Assembly (NCBI RefSeq): GCF_019331735.1
Contig: NZ_JAHBBH010000009.1
Span: forward strand, 25,338-89,337
DNA from: Bifidobacterium miconis
GTDB taxonomy: Bacteria; Actinomycetota; Actinomycetes; Actinomycetales; Bifidobacteriaceae
Length of the DNA stretch: 64,000 bases
Reading direction: 5' to 3'
In this document: positions 31,349-40,446 of the stretch, in pieces
Layout of the letters: the number at the start of each line of letters is the position of its first letter
Numbering within the stretch: the first letter of the stretch is position 1
Position numbers and translations under genes: made by a program
Notes under the pieces: model-generated
Databases searched by the model: none
Told to the model about the DNA's origin: nothing
The model's input: the letters and a program-made list of their open reading frames with translations, nothing else

Positions 31349-32623
31349 ATGGAGCGCATGAGTGTGGATATTCCGGACATGAGCGAACTGCTGAAGCTGA
31401 CGCCGACGGCGCGATACGGCGATGACGCGCCCGATCGCGCGGCCGCTGCCGGGGCCAATGCCGTCGCCGACGCAACCGGCGCGCGCGGGGGAGCGCTGCA
31501 CCTGTCCGCCATCCTGCCGGCCGTATCCGCAGCCATCGGGCATCCGATCAACACCGCCGTCCACCGTGACCCGAAGGCGTTGCAGCGCGCGCTCGGACTG
31601 CCCGACGCGACCAGCGCGATCGTCGTGCTCGTCGACGGACTCGGCTACTGGAACCTCGCCATGCGGCTCGGCCATGCGCCCTACCTGCGCTCGCTGATGA
31701 ACGAGCCGGCCAACCAGCGGCCGATCGCCACCTGCGCGCCCAGCACGACCGTCGCCGCGATGGCCACGTTCGGCACGGGCACCTGTCCGGGACTGACCGG
31801 CATGGCCGGCTACACGCAGCTCAATCCGGTCACCGGCAAACTGTCGCAGCTCATCCAGTTCACCGACGCGATCCCGCCGTCCGACCTGCAGCGCCAGCCC
31901 ACCGTGTTCGAACGGCTCGCCCTGCGCGGCGTGCAGGTCACCAGCTGCGGCCTGCCGAAGTTCAAGGATTCGCCGCTGACCGAAGCGGCATTGCGCGGGC
32001 CGGCTTACGTCGGGGGCGTCACGCCGCGCGATCGGCTGCTCGCCGCCTGCGACGCCGCGAAGACGCCGGGACTGACCTATCTGTACATTCGCGACGCCGA
32101 CAAGACCGGCCATTCCTACGGCTGGGATTCGGACAAGTGGATCGGCGTGTTCGAACGCATCGACGCGCAGCTGGCCGCGCTCAGGCACAACGCGCCGCAC
32201 GGCACGCTCATCGTCGTCACCGCCGACCACGGCATGATCACGGCGGATCCCGACCAGCGCATCGACATCGCCGCCGAGCCGCAGCTGAGCCGCGGCGTGC
32301 GCGTGGTCGGCGGCGAGCCGCGCGCGCTCATGCTCTACGCGGAGGAAGGGGAACCGGCCGAGGACATCGCGCACCGCTGGCGCGAGCGGCTGGGAGGTCT
32401 CGCGCTCGTGCGCACGCGCGACGAGGCGATCGCGCAGGGCCTGTTCGGCCCCGTCGACGACCGTGTGCGGCCGATGCTCGGCGACGTGCTGGTCGCGGCC
32501 GCCGAATCGGTCACCATCGTCGACTCGCGCACCCAGTCGGACAAGGCCACGCACCTGCCGAGCGTGCACGGATCGCAGAGCATGATGGAATCCGACATTC
32601 CGTGCCTGATCGACGTGGCCTAG
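31349..32623 (+). CDS. Alkaline phosphatase superfamily phosphodiesterase/nucleotide pyrophosphatase
   Basis: This is a 424-residue protein of the metal-dependent alkaline phosphatase superfamily. The metal ligands and nucleophile are visible: VDGLGYWN, APSTTVAAM with the candidate catalytic Thr, DADKTGHSYG, TADHGMI and a late PSVHGS. This layout matches nucleotide pyrophosphatase/phosphodiesterase proteins; no signal peptide is seen, so it is probably cytoplasmic. The natural substrate is unknown. The start could be ATG 31349 or ATG 31358. A homologue lies between parC and sepH in Streptomyces, and the same order appears here. Confidence 0.85.
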   Translation: MERMSVDIPDMSELLKLTPTARYGDDAPDRAAAAGANAVADATGARGGALHLSAILPAVSAAIGHPINTAVHRDPKALQRALGLPDATSAIVVLVDGLGYWNLAMRLGHAPYLRSLMNEPANQRPIATCAPSTTVAAMATFGTGTCPGLTGMAGYTQLNPVTGKLSQLIQFTDAIPPSDLQRQPTVFERLALRGVQVTSCGLPKFKDSPLTEAALRGPAYVGGVTPRDRLLAACDAAKTPGLTYLYIRDADKTGHSYGWDSDKWIGVFERIDAQLAALRHNAPHGTLIVVTADHGMITADPDQRIDIAAEPQLSRGVRVVGGEPRALMLYAEEGEPAEDIAHRWRERLGGLALVRTRDEAIAQGLFGPVDDRVRPMLGDVLVAAAESVTIVDSRTQSDKATHLPSVHGSQSMMESDIPCLIDVA

Positions 32624-32722
32624 GCGTTCGCCGATCAGGCAACGCGCCGGCGCCACGGCGGTCGCGTGCGTGACGGCAGCGTCTGCGCGTCGGATCGCTT
32701 GGCCGCGGCAGGCGGCGGAACG

Positions 32723-33865
32723 CTACTCGCCGAACAGGATCTCGTCCCACGTCGGCACGGCGGAACGGCCCGACCGGCGTTTGGCTGGTTTGTTCTGCGA
32801 CGGCTGCGCGGCCTCGCCGGCCGTCTGGCCGTCCTGCGAAGCGGACGCGGCGGCCGGACCGTTGCTCTGCGCTGTGTCCGGCGACGCCGCCGGGCCGGCT
32901 GTCGGGTCGGCGATGGCGGCGGACGCCGGAATCGCCGGTTGCGTCGGCTGCTCCGGATGCGCGGTCGATTGCGCATCCGGACGCGGCGACCCGTCCCCGC
33001 CGGGGATGGCGGTCGACAGCACCGGCGCGACGATCGGCGGCAGGGATGCCTCCGCGGTCTCGGCCGCCGTTTGGTTTCCGCTCGCCGGCACAGCCGCGTT
33101 CGATCCGGTCGCCGACGTGCCGGCGGCGGTTCCCGTCGCCCCGCCGTCCTGCGCCATGTTCCATTCGGACACCGCGCGTTCGATGCGCGCCGACCTGATC
33201 GAGTCGCCGGGCAGGTTCAATTCGATCGCAAAACCGTCGTCGTCCTCGTCGGCCGGAAGGGGAGCGCCCTGCGTGCCGAGATTCTGCTCGCCGAGCAGCT
33301 TTTTCGCCGCCGAATTCAGGCACACCACGGCATTGTCGTGCATGTTCCACGTCCATTCGGCCCGCACCGCGTGCCCGGACGACATGAACCGCGCGGTGAT
33401 CCGCCACGGTTCGAGACCGCGGCGCGTGGCCTGCCAGTTCAGCGTCTCCATGCCGATGCGCGCCGAGGCGAGCGTGCGCTCGATCAGCTCGGCGACCGTG
33501 CGCATGTGGCTTTCCTTCGGGGCGGGAACGATCAGGAACTGCTCGATCGCGTACTGCTTCTCCGTTTCCACCGCGGACGAAAAACGCCGGACCAGCGCCT
33601 CGCTCAGGTTGTAGCGTTCGGCGACGCGCACGGGATCCGCCCCCGCGCGGATCAGCGACTGGATCTGCGAGATCGGCAGCGTGCTCACGTTCTGCGGCTG
33701 CCGGTTGCGCTGCGATTCGGAGCGGATCTGCTTGGCCTCGAGAATGGCGCGCTCCAGCGTGTCGTCGACGGCGACGGCGAACCTGCGGCCGCCGGCCGAG
33801 AACACCAGATCGCCGGTCCCGTCGACATGGTCGAATCGGGCTTGCTCCAGCGGATTTTCAGGCAT
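32723..33865 (-). CDS. sepH: Cell division protein SepH (DUF3071)
   Basis: This is a 380-residue SepH homologue; in Streptomyces SepH helps FtsZ assemble at division septa. The N-terminal DUF3071 domain (about 8-170) includes a helix-turn-helix-like segment (SLIRAGADPVRVAERYNLSEALVRRF) and EWTWNMHDNAVVCLNSAAKKLLG. The C-terminal half is a disordered Ala/Pro/Gln/Thr-rich region with a short basic end (RSGRSAVPTWDEILFGE). AGGGAAAG precedes ATG 33865; an ATG at 33886 overlaps that site and is rejected. It is divergent from DUF4193. Confidence 0.9.
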   Translation of the reverse strand: MPENPLEQARFDHVDGTGDLVFSAGGRRFAVAVDDTLERAILEAKQIRSESQRNRQPQNVSTLPISQIQSLIRAGADPVRVAERYNLSEALVRRFSSAVETEKQYAIEQFLIVPAPKESHMRTVAELIERTLASARIGMETLNWQATRRGLEPWRITARFMSSGHAVRAEWTWNMHDNAVVCLNSAAKKLLGEQNLGTQGAPLPADEDDDGFAIELNLPGDSIRSARIERAVSEWNMAQDGGATGTAAGTSATGSNAAVPASGNQTAAETAEASLPPIVAPVLSTAIPGGDGSPRPDAQSTAHPEQPTQPAIPASAAIADPTAGPAASPDTAQSNGPAAASASQDGQTAGEAAQPSQNKPAKRRSGRSAVPTWDEILFGE

Positions 33866-34013
33866 ATGCGCACCACTTTCCCTCATCGAGTATTACCGTA
33901 TCCATTGTGCCTTACGTGTCGTATTTTACGAGTATTTCGACCCGCGTATCCTAAGCCGGGCAAAAGTCATGTATCCTATGGCGCAGAAGAACCACATTCG
34001 AGAAAGGAACACG

Positions 34014-34307
34014 ATGGCTCAGGATTACGATTCCCCTCGCAACAAGGACGAGGACGAGGAGTCGCTGCAGGCGCTCGGCAAGGGATCGCAGAACTCCTCC
34101 AGCGACATCGACGATGACGAGAACGCCATCGCCGAGGACTATGAGCTGCCCGGCGCGGACCTGAGCAACGAGGACGCCTCGGTGACCGTCATCCCGATGC
34201 AGGGCGACGAGTTCATCTGCTCCGAATGCTATCTGGTCAAGCACCGCAGCCAGCTGGCCTACACCACCGAAGACGGCCAGCCGGTGTGCAAGGAGTGCGC
34301 CGCCTGA
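34014..34307 (+). CDS. DUF4193 family protein (zinc ribbon)
   Basis: This is a 97-residue acidic protein. The N-terminal ~60 residues are Asp/Glu/Ser-rich, and the C-terminal 35 residues contain two CxxC pairs (CSEC and CKEC) that should bind zinc. It matches the actinobacterial DUF4193 family, whose role is unknown; it lies with sepH and dut across the phylum. GAAAGGA precedes the ATG. The stop overlaps the dut ATG (TGATG), so translation is coupled. Confidence 0.88.
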   Translation: MAQDYDSPRNKDEDEESLQALGKGSQNSSSDIDDDENAIAEDYELPGADLSNEDASVTVIPMQGDEFICSECYLVKHRSQLAYTTEDGQPVCKECAA

Positions 34308-34786
34308 TGGCGATCGACGAAACGTACAACGAGCCGGAAACCGTCGAGGTGCTCGTCAAGTCCCTTGACCCCGATCATCCGGCCGAACTGTTCTACGCCC
34401 ACGCCGGAGACGCCGGCGCCGACCTGATCACCACCGAGGCGGTCGAACTCAAGCCGTTCCAGCGGGCGCTGGTGCCCACCGGAGTGGCCATCGCGCTGCC
34501 CGCCGGCTACGTCGGCCTCGTGCATCCGCGCTCCGGCCTCGCCGTCAAGCGCGGCGTCACCGTGCTCAACGCGCCAGGCACCATCGACGCCGGCTATCGC
34601 GGCGAAATCAAGGTGCCGCTGATCAACCTCGACCCCGAGCACACGGTGCGCTTCGAGCCCGGCGACCGCATCGCCCAGCTGGTCATCCAGCGCTACGCCG
34701 AGGCCCGGTTCATTCCGGCCGAGACGCTGCCGGGATCGGACCGCGCCGAACGCGGCTTCGGCTCCACCGGCGTCGCCTCGAAGTAA
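34307..34786 (+). CDS. dut: Deoxyuridine 5'-triphosphate nucleotidohydrolase (dUTPase)
   Basis: This is a 159-residue trimeric dUTPase that hydrolyses dUTP to dUMP, keeping uracil out of DNA. All five motifs are visible: AGDAGADL, HPRSGLAVK, NAPGTIDAGYRGEI, RIAQLVIQ and the C-terminal RGFGSTG loop. The ATG overlaps the DUF4193 stop, and AAGGAG lies 11 bases upstream inside that gene. An ORF start at 34226 is a shadow extension. Confidence 0.96.
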   Translation: MAIDETYNEPETVEVLVKSLDPDHPAELFYAHAGDAGADLITTEAVELKPFQRALVPTGVAIALPAGYVGLVHPRSGLAVKRGVTVLNAPGTIDAGYRGEIKVPLINLDPEHTVRFEPGDRIAQLVIQRYAEARFIPAETLPGSDRAERGFGSTGVASK

Positions 34787-34882
34787 GCGCCCGGGCGATA
34801 CGGCGGAATCGGCGGGAACCGGGCGCGCGTGAGGCGGCAAACGAGGTAGGATAACACTCATTACACGAGAGAGAGGTGGATC

Positions 34883-37213
34883 ATGGCTAACGCTGAAGGC
34901 GACTATAGCGCGGCACGCATGTTGGGTTGTGAAATCAGCGATGATCCGCTCAACCCCCTCAAGCCGATCGTCGAATCGTGCCGGGCGCACCATCCGCAGG
35001 AGGACCTGTCCATCCTCGAGCGCGCCTACCGCCGCGCGGTCACGCAGCACGCGCCCCAGCGGCGTAAGTCGGGCGAGCCGTACATCATCCATCCGCTCGC
35101 CGTCGCGCAGATCCTCGCCGATCTCGGCATGGGTCCGCTCGTCGTCGCGGCGGGCCTCCTGCACGACACCGTCGAGGACACCGACTACACGCTCGACCAG
35201 TGCCGCGCCGAGTTCGGCGACACCGTCACCGGACTCGTCGACGGCGTGACCAAGCTGAGCAAGATGGAGTACGGCGATTCCGCGCAGGCCGAGACGATCC
35301 GCAAAATGGTCGTCGCGATGAGCCGCGACGTGCGCGTGCTCGTCGTCAAGCTCGCCGACCGCGTGCACAACGCGCGCACATGGCGGTACGTGAAGACGTC
35401 CGGCGCGCAGAAGAAGGCGCGCGAAACGCTCGACGTGTACGCGCCGCTTGCCAACCGCCTCGGCATGAACGCCATCAAGACCGAGCTCGAGGAACTCAGC
35501 TTCAAGGTGCTCTACCCGAAGATCTACAACGAGATCGTCGTGCTCGTCGCACGCCGCGCGGGCCAGCGCAACGTGTACCTCAAGCAGATCCTGGCCGAGA
35601 TCAACGAGGACCTCGACGCGCAGCACATCAAGGCGTACGTGACCGGTCGGCCAAAGGACTACTTCTCGATCTACCAGAAAATGATCGTGCGCGGGCACGA
35701 TTTCTCCAACATCTACGATCTGGTCGGTGTGCGCATCATCGTCGACACGATCCAGGACTGCTACGCCGCCCTCGGTGCGGTGCACGCCCGCTGGAGCCCG
35801 GTCCCCGGCCGCTTCAAGGACTACATCGCCATGCCGAAGCTCAACATGTACCAGTCGCTGCACACGACGGTCGTGGGTCCGGGCGGCAAGCCGGTCGAAA
35901 TCCAGATCCGCACGTGGGACATGCACCGGCGCGCGGAATTCGGCATCGCCGCGCACTGGAAGTACAAGGCGAACGGGCAGGCCGGCCGCGCATTGAGCTC
36001 GCCGGACAAGTCCGACCTCAAGCGCGACGGCGAGGCACAGGAGCTGAGCGAGGCCGACAACCTCAAGTGGATTCAGCAGCTGGCCGACTGGACGAGCGAA
36101 ACGCCCGACTCCAAGGAGTTCCTCGGCTCGCTCAAGGAGGATCTCGGCGCGGCCGAAGTGTACGTGTTCACGCCGAAGGGCAAGATCGTCTCCCTGCCGG
36201 CCGACGCGACCCCCGTCGACTTCGCGTACGCGGTGCACACCGAAGTCGGACACCGCACGATGGGCGCGCGCGTCAACGGCCGTCTCGTGCCGCTCGACAC
36301 CCGACTCGAAAACGGCGACACCGTCGAGGTGCTCACCTCCAAGTCCGAGACCGCCGGACCTTCGCGCGACTGGCTGAGCTTCGTCAAAAGCCCCAAGGCG
36401 CGCAACAAGATCCGCCAGTGGTTCTCCAAGGAGCGCCGCACTGAGGCCATCGAGGAGGGGCGCGACGAGCTGACGCGCGCCATGCGCAAGCGCAACCTGC
36501 CGATCGCCACGCTGCTCACCCCGGGCGCGCTGGTCGGCGTGGCCGACGAGCTCAACTGCTCCGGCGTCGACAACCTGTTCGCGGCCATCGGCGACGGGCA
36601 GATCTCCACGCAGAACGTCATCGCGCACCTCGTCAAGGACGCCGGAAGCGACGAGGTCGACGAGGAGGTGGAGCAGGAGGCCCTGCCGCTGCGCCAGGTC
36701 GAATCGGCGAAGAAGACCACGAGCTCGCTCGGCGTGTCCGTCAAGGGCGTGGGCGACGTGTGGGTCAAGCTCGCCCGCTGCTGCATGCCCGTGCCCGGAG
36801 ACAAGATCATCGGCTTCATCACGCGCAATCAGGGCGTGTCCGTGCACCGCACCGACTGCCAGAACATGCTCGACCTCGAACGGCGCCAGCCCGAGCGCGT
36901 CGTCGACGTGCAGTGGACCAGCACCAAGGGCCTGTTCATGGTCAAGATCCAGGTGGAGGCGCTCGACCGCCAGCACCTGCTCTCCGACATCACGCGCGTG
37001 CTCGCCGATCATGGCGTCAACATCATCTCCGGCTCGCAGACCACCGGCCGCGACCGCGTCGCCATCAGCCAGTTCAGCTTTGAAATGGCCGACCCGCAGC
37101 ACCTGAACCGTCTGCTGGCCGCCGTGCGCAAGATCGATGGCGTGTTCGACGTGTACCGCATCACCGGCACCAAGGAGTCGCAGGAGCCGCGGCTGCGCAA
37201 GATGCAGGACTAG
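34883..37213 (+). CDS. relA: Bifunctional (p)ppGpp synthetase/hydrolase (RelA/SpoT homologue)
   Basis: This is a 776-residue long RSH that makes and degrades the stringent-response alarmones. The hydrolase HD domain (His94-Asp95 in LLHDTVEDT, preceded by IIHPLAVA) is intact. The synthetase domain (about 240-370) carries [13 protein letters not shown] and [14 protein letters not shown] domain (about 415-475), a helical/zinc-finger region with CCMPVPGD, and a C-terminal ACT domain (about 690-765) follow. AGAGAGGTGG precedes the ATG. Both catalytic halves look complete, so it is probably the single main Rel of the organism. Confidence 0.95.
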   Translation: MANAEGDYSAARMLGCEISDDPLNPLKPIVESCRAHHPQEDLSILERAYRRAVTQHAPQRRKSGEPYIIHPLAVAQILADLGMGPLVVAAGLLHDTVEDTDYTLDQCRAEFGDTVTGLVDGVTKLSKMEYGDSAQAETIRKMVVAMSRDVRVLVVKLADRVHNARTWRYVKTSGAQKKARETLDVYAPLANRLGMNAIKTELEELSFKVLYPKIYNEIVVLVARRAGQRNVYLKQILAEINEDLDAQHIKAYVTGRPKDYFSIYQKMIVRGHDFSNIYDLVGVRIIVDTIQDCYAALGAVHARWSPVPGRFKDYIAMPKLNMYQSLHTTVVGPGGKPVEIQIRTWDMHRRAEFGIAAHWKYKANGQAGRALSSPDKSDLKRDGEAQELSEADNLKWIQQLADWTSETPDSKEFLGSLKEDLGAAEVYVFTPKGKIVSLPADATPVDFAYAVHTEVGHRTMGARVNGRLVPLDTRLENGDTVEVLTSKSETAGPSRDWLSFVKSPKARNKIRQWFSKERRTEAIEEGRDELTRAMRKRNLPIATLLTPGALVGVADELNCSGVDNLFAAIGDGQISTQNVIAHLVKDAGSDEVDEEVEQEALPLRQVESAKKTTSSLGVSVKGVGDVWVKLARCCMPVPGDKIIGFITRNQGVSVHRTDCQNMLDLERRQPERVVDVQWTSTKGLFMVKIQVEALDRQHLLSDITRVLADHGVNIISGSQTTGRDRVAISQFSFEMADPQHLNRLLAAVRKIDGVFDVYRITGTKESQEPRLRKMQD

Positions 37214-37249
37214 CGTTCCGCCCTCCAGTCCCCGTCTCGTCGCCCGTCA

Positions 37250-37287
37250 GCTCCCGGCCGCGCGGTTTGCGCCGTCCGGTCGGGAGC
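37250..37287 (+). terminator. Possible terminator after relA
   Basis: GCTCCCG (37250-37256) pairs with CGGGAGC (37281-37287), extended by partly complementary inner bases. There is no U-tract, so this is weak. Confidence 0.35.
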
Positions 37288-37307
37288 GTCTGCCACACTG
37301 GTGCGCT

Positions 37308-37844
37308 ATGAGTACCATCGTTATGCACACCTCCGAAGGTGACATCAAGATCAACCTGTTCGACGACGAGACCCCGGTCACCGTCAAGAACTTCCTCGGC
37401 CTCGCCACCGGCGAGAAGGAGTGGACGGACCCGTTCACCGGCCAGCCGTCGCACGAGCCGTTCTACAACGGCCTGACGTTCCACCGCATCATCAAGGACT
37501 TCATGATCCAGGGCGGCTGCCCGCTCGGCAACGGCACCGGCGGCCCGGGCTACGACTTCGACGACGAGATCGTCCCCGATCTCAAGTTCGACCGCCCGTA
37601 CCTGCTCGCCATGGCGAACGCCGGCCTGCGCCGCGGCCGCGACGGCAAGATCCACGGCACCAACGGCTCGCAGTTCTTCATCACCACCGTGCCGACCCCG
37701 TGGCTCGACGGCCACCACACGATCTTCGGCGAGGTCGCCGACGACGAGTCCAAGAAGGTCGTCGACAAGCTCGAAGCGCTGCCGACCGACCGTTCCGACG
37801 CGCCGCTCGAACCGGCCGGCATCCTGTCGGTCGACGTGCTGTGA
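37308..37844 (+). CDS. ppiA: Cyclophilin-type peptidyl-prolyl cis-trans isomerase
   Basis: This is a 178-residue cytoplasmic cyclophilin without signal peptide. The core motifs are [13 protein letters not shown] (catalytic Arg), NGSQFFITT and GHHTIFGEV. The start at ATG 37308 gives [17 protein letters not shown], the normal family beginning; the in-frame extension to 37137 overlaps relA. CACACT 8 bases before the ATG and no ribosome binding site suggest a leaderless message. A terminator follows at 37894. Confidence 0.93.
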   Translation: MSTIVMHTSEGDIKINLFDDETPVTVKNFLGLATGEKEWTDPFTGQPSHEPFYNGLTFHRIIKDFMIQGGCPLGNGTGGPGYDFDDEIVPDLKFDRPYLLAMANAGLRRGRDGKIHGTNGSQFFITTVPTPWLDGHHTIFGEVADDESKKVVDKLEALPTDRSDAPLEPAGILSVDVL

Positions 37845-37893
37845 CGCTTTGCCGTCGTCGTTGCGTTCGCGCGCATAGCTGACGCTGTTCGAT

Positions 37894-37921
37894 GTGGCCT
37901 CTCCCGACAAGGAGAGGCCAC
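37894..37921 (+). terminator. Terminator after the cyclophilin gene
   Basis: An 11-bp perfect stem (37894-37904 with 37911-37921) with a 6-base loop and no long T-run. Confidence 0.7.
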
Positions 37922-38030
37922 AATCGTATGCTCCCCATATTCTCCGTTCGTTTGCCGTGTGTTTGCCGTGTGTTCGTCAACACATGACGACCGCCGCCGG
38001 CGTGTTGGTGAGGCCCGTGCTGTACTTGGA

Positions 38031-38067
38031 GTATGGCATACACGGTATGACGCGTATGCAGCATACG
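38031..38067 (+). promoter_or_regulatory. GTATG/CATAC palindromes upstream of CPBP protease gene
   Basis: GTATG-G-CATAC (38031-38041) and CGTATGC-A-GCATACG (38053-38067), with an extra GTATG half-site between. They end 15 bases before the start codon and look like operator sites. The regulator is unknown. Confidence 0.5.
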
Positions 38068-38081
38068 AGAAGGGACTCATC

Positions 38082-39215
38082 ATGAGCAACGTCACTCCGC
38101 CATCGTCCGACACACCTCTGCCGACGTCGCCCGGACAGTACGATCCGTCCGGTTCGTCCGCAACGCCGTCGTTGCAACCATCGCCGGGATCGTCGCCGCA
38201 ACCGCAGCGCGCGGGAGCGGCCGGCCTCCATCATCTGCTGCTCGGCGACACGCTGCCGATCCGCCAATACGACCTGCTCGCCGCCGACCATCCCCACCGC
38301 TGGTACGATCCGCGGGAGCCCTTGCGATTTCGCGCATGGTCGCGCGGCCTGGCGTTCGTCGGCATCCTGCTGGGCGTCATGATGACGGTATACGTCATCG
38401 GCTTCACCATAGTGGCCATGAACTTGCCGGACGGCTCATGGGCGCCGGACTCATTGAGCACGTCTTCACCGGTGGTTGTGGTCAACTCGATCGCCGAATT
38501 GACGGCGGCCGTCGTCGCGTATCTGATCGTCACGCTCGTCATGGAACGACGCCGTCCGCCGGCCGAATTGTCGCCGCGGCGCGCGTTCGGCGTGATTCGC
38601 GGCATGATCGCCGCCTTCGCGTGCATTGCGGTGTGCCTCGGCGTGATCGCCTTGTTCGGCGGCTACCGGATCGTCGGATTCGACGCAGGCTACTCGCCGT
38701 GGGCCGACCTGCTGACGATGGGATTCACCGCCGGCATCGCCGAGGAAATCATGATGCGCGGCATACTGCTGCGACTCACCGAAGAATCACTCGGATCATG
38801 GGGTGCGGTGGTGCTCTCCGCGTTCGTGTTCGGCATCATACACTGGGCCAATCCGGACGGTTCCCTCTGGGGCGGTCTCGCGATTGCCATCGAAGCCGGC
38901 CTGCTGTTCGGCGCGATCTATCTGGCCACGCGCTCGCTGTGGTGGTGCATGGGATTCCACTTCATGTGGAACATGGCCGAAGGGCCGATCTTCGGGTCGA
39001 TCGTTTCGGGCACGGGCGAACAGCGTTCGTGGCTGGTCGCGCAGTGGAACGGTCCCGAGTGGCTGACCGGCGGTTCGTTCGGTCTTGAGGCGAGCATTGT
39101 GCCGGTCATCGTGCTTGGCGGCCTTGCCATTGCCGTGCTCGTGCGCCTGCAGCGTCTCGGCCTGATGATCGAGCCGATCAAGGCCCGTAAACGCCGGTTC
39201 GGCATTCCGGCGTGA
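38082..39215 (+). CDS. CPBP family intramembrane glutamic endopeptidase
   Basis: This is a 377-residue membrane protein of the CAAX-protease/bacteriocin-processing (Abi) family. The first ~85 residues are a Pro/Ser/Gln-rich cytoplasmic stretch, and about eight hydrophobic segments follow. The family motif EExxxR appears as AGIAEEIMMRGILLR, the second histidine motif as FGIIHWAN and the third as FHFMWNM, so the active site looks complete. The start at ATG 38082 follows GAGAAGGGA. The target is unknown; related proteins take part in bacteriocin immunity or signal-protein processing. Confidence 0.87.
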   Translation: MSNVTPPSSDTPLPTSPGQYDPSGSSATPSLQPSPGSSPQPQRAGAAGLHHLLLGDTLPIRQYDLLAADHPHRWYDPREPLRFRAWSRGLAFVGILLGVMMTVYVIGFTIVAMNLPDGSWAPDSLSTSSPVVVVNSIAELTAAVVAYLIVTLVMERRRPPAELSPRRAFGVIRGMIAAFACIAVCLGVIALFGGYRIVGFDAGYSPWADLLTMGFTAGIAEEIMMRGILLRLTEESLGSWGAVVLSAFVFGIIHWANPDGSLWGGLAIAIEAGLLFGAIYLATRSLWWCMGFHFMWNMAEGPIFGSIVSGTGEQRSWLVAQWNGPEWLTGGSFGLEASIVPVIVLGGLAIAVLVRLQRLGLMIEPIKARKRRFGIPA

Positions 39216-39247
39216 CGAGCCGCGCATGCCTGCGCCGCATATATGAT

Positions 39248-39300
39248 GACGGGCGTATGCTTCAGGGAATGGGTGATATTCCCTGAAGCATACGCCCGTC
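39248..39300. terminator. Bidirectional terminator between CPBP and HAD genes
   Basis: A perfect 23-bp stem (39248-39270 with 39278-39300) and 7-base loop between convergent genes. Confidence 0.85.
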
Positions 39301-39316
39301 GTGTATTGCGAGCGGC

Positions 39317-40150
39317 TTACAGAATGCCGAAATGCAGCAGCGCGTTCATGATGCCGTCGTGGTCGACGTCGTCGGTGACGTAGTCGGCCGCGGCCTTGGC
39401 CGGTTCGGTGGCGTTGCCCATCGCCACGCCGATTCCCGCGAACTCGAGCATCGCCGCGTCGTTGCCGCCGTCGCCGAACGCGATCGTCTGCTCGCGCGTC
39501 CAGCCGTAATGGCGCATGAAGCGCTTCATGCCCTCCGGCTTGCCGCCGTCGGCCGGGATCAGGTCGGTGAAGTCGGGATGCCAGCGCACGCCCTTGACGT
39601 TGCGGCACAGCGCCGTCACCTCGGCCTCCTGTTCGAGGGTGATGTACGGGCTGATCTGGAACGTCTCGTGGCTGATCGTGCGCGCGTGCGGGTCGTCGAT
39701 GTGCACGGCGGGCGCCGTCTTGCCCAGCTGCGCCCACGTGCGGCGCATGGAGTCGGTGACCTGGTTGAAGTACACGTAGTCCTTTTCGCAGAAGTTCGCC
39801 ACCACGTCCGGGTGCGCGTCCAGCCAGCCGACCACCGTGGCGATGTCGTCCGGGTCGAGCGACTCCTTTTCAAGGAACCCGCCGTCATCGAAGCAGTACT
39901 GGCCGTTCAGGCCCACGATGCCGTCGAACCGTACGGGGATCATGTCGAGCACCACCGTCATGTGCGAGGGGGCGCGGCCGGTGCAGATGAACACCTTGAC
40001 GCCGCGGTCCTGCAGCATGTGCAACGCGCGGATCGTCGAGTCCGGGATCACGTGTGTGACGAAGCTGGTGAGCGTGCCGTCGATGTCGAAGAACGCGGCG
40101 CGGATGTCCCGTGCCGCGGATGCGCCGTGAATCGTGTCCGTCATGGTCAT
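39317..40150 (-). CDS. Cof-type HAD-IIB family phosphatase
   Basis: This is a 277-residue haloacid dehalogenase superfamily hydrolase. Motif I FFDIDGTLT (nucleophile and acid/base Asp), motif II ICTGRA, and motif IV GDGGNDAAML are present, with the large C2 cap between them typical of Cof/YbjI sugar-phosphate phosphatases. The substrate is unknown. GGAGG lies 7 bases before ATG 40150; an ORF extension to 40246 is rejected. It is divergent from the metQ operon. Confidence 0.88.
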   Translation of the reverse strand: MTMTDTIHGASAARDIRAAFFDIDGTLTSFVTHVIPDSTIRALHMLQDRGVKVFICTGRAPSHMTVVLDMIPVRFDGIVGLNGQYCFDDGGFLEKESLDPDDIATVVGWLDAHPDVVANFCEKDYVYFNQVTDSMRRTWAQLGKTAPAVHIDDPHARTISHETFQISPYITLEQEAEVTALCRNVKGVRWHPDFTDLIPADGGKPEGMKRFMRHYGWTREQTIAFGDGGNDAAMLEFAGIGVAMGNATEPAKAAADYVTDDVDHDGIMNALLHFGIL

Positions 40151-40397
40151 GGCCAAACCTCCGCCTGTCTTGCGCGTCGTCACAACGTTACGTTCCCAGT
40201 GTAGCGGCCGACGCGGGCGCGCGGGGTCGTCGCACCGCCCCGACATGTCCGTGGCCGCGTCCGCAATGCGGCATCGGCGACGGGCATGCGCGTCGATAAC
40301 GGGTTATCGCATCCGCGCGGACATTGGCCGTTGCCGCGCGCTATAAGCAACGCGTATACGGCAATCCGCCCCATTCCGCCGATTCGCCGGCGTGGAC

Positions 40398-40417
40398 GAC
40401 GTATGGTGGGATACGTC
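40398..40417 (+). promoter_or_regulatory. Palindromic operator-like site upstream of metQ
   Basis: GACGTAT-GGTGGG-ATACGTC, a 7-bp perfect inverted repeat ending 29 bases before the ATG. TATGGT inside it could be the -10. No SAM riboswitch or other known methionine leader is recognised in 40151-40446, so control may be by a repressor protein (inference). Confidence 0.5.
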
Positions 40418-40446
40418 ATCAAGCCAAGCATGAGAGAGGAAGACTC

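Noticed and set aside
40151..40446. SAM riboswitch upstream of metQ
   Set aside because: No S-box core or matching hairpins can be recognised; a protein operator fits better.
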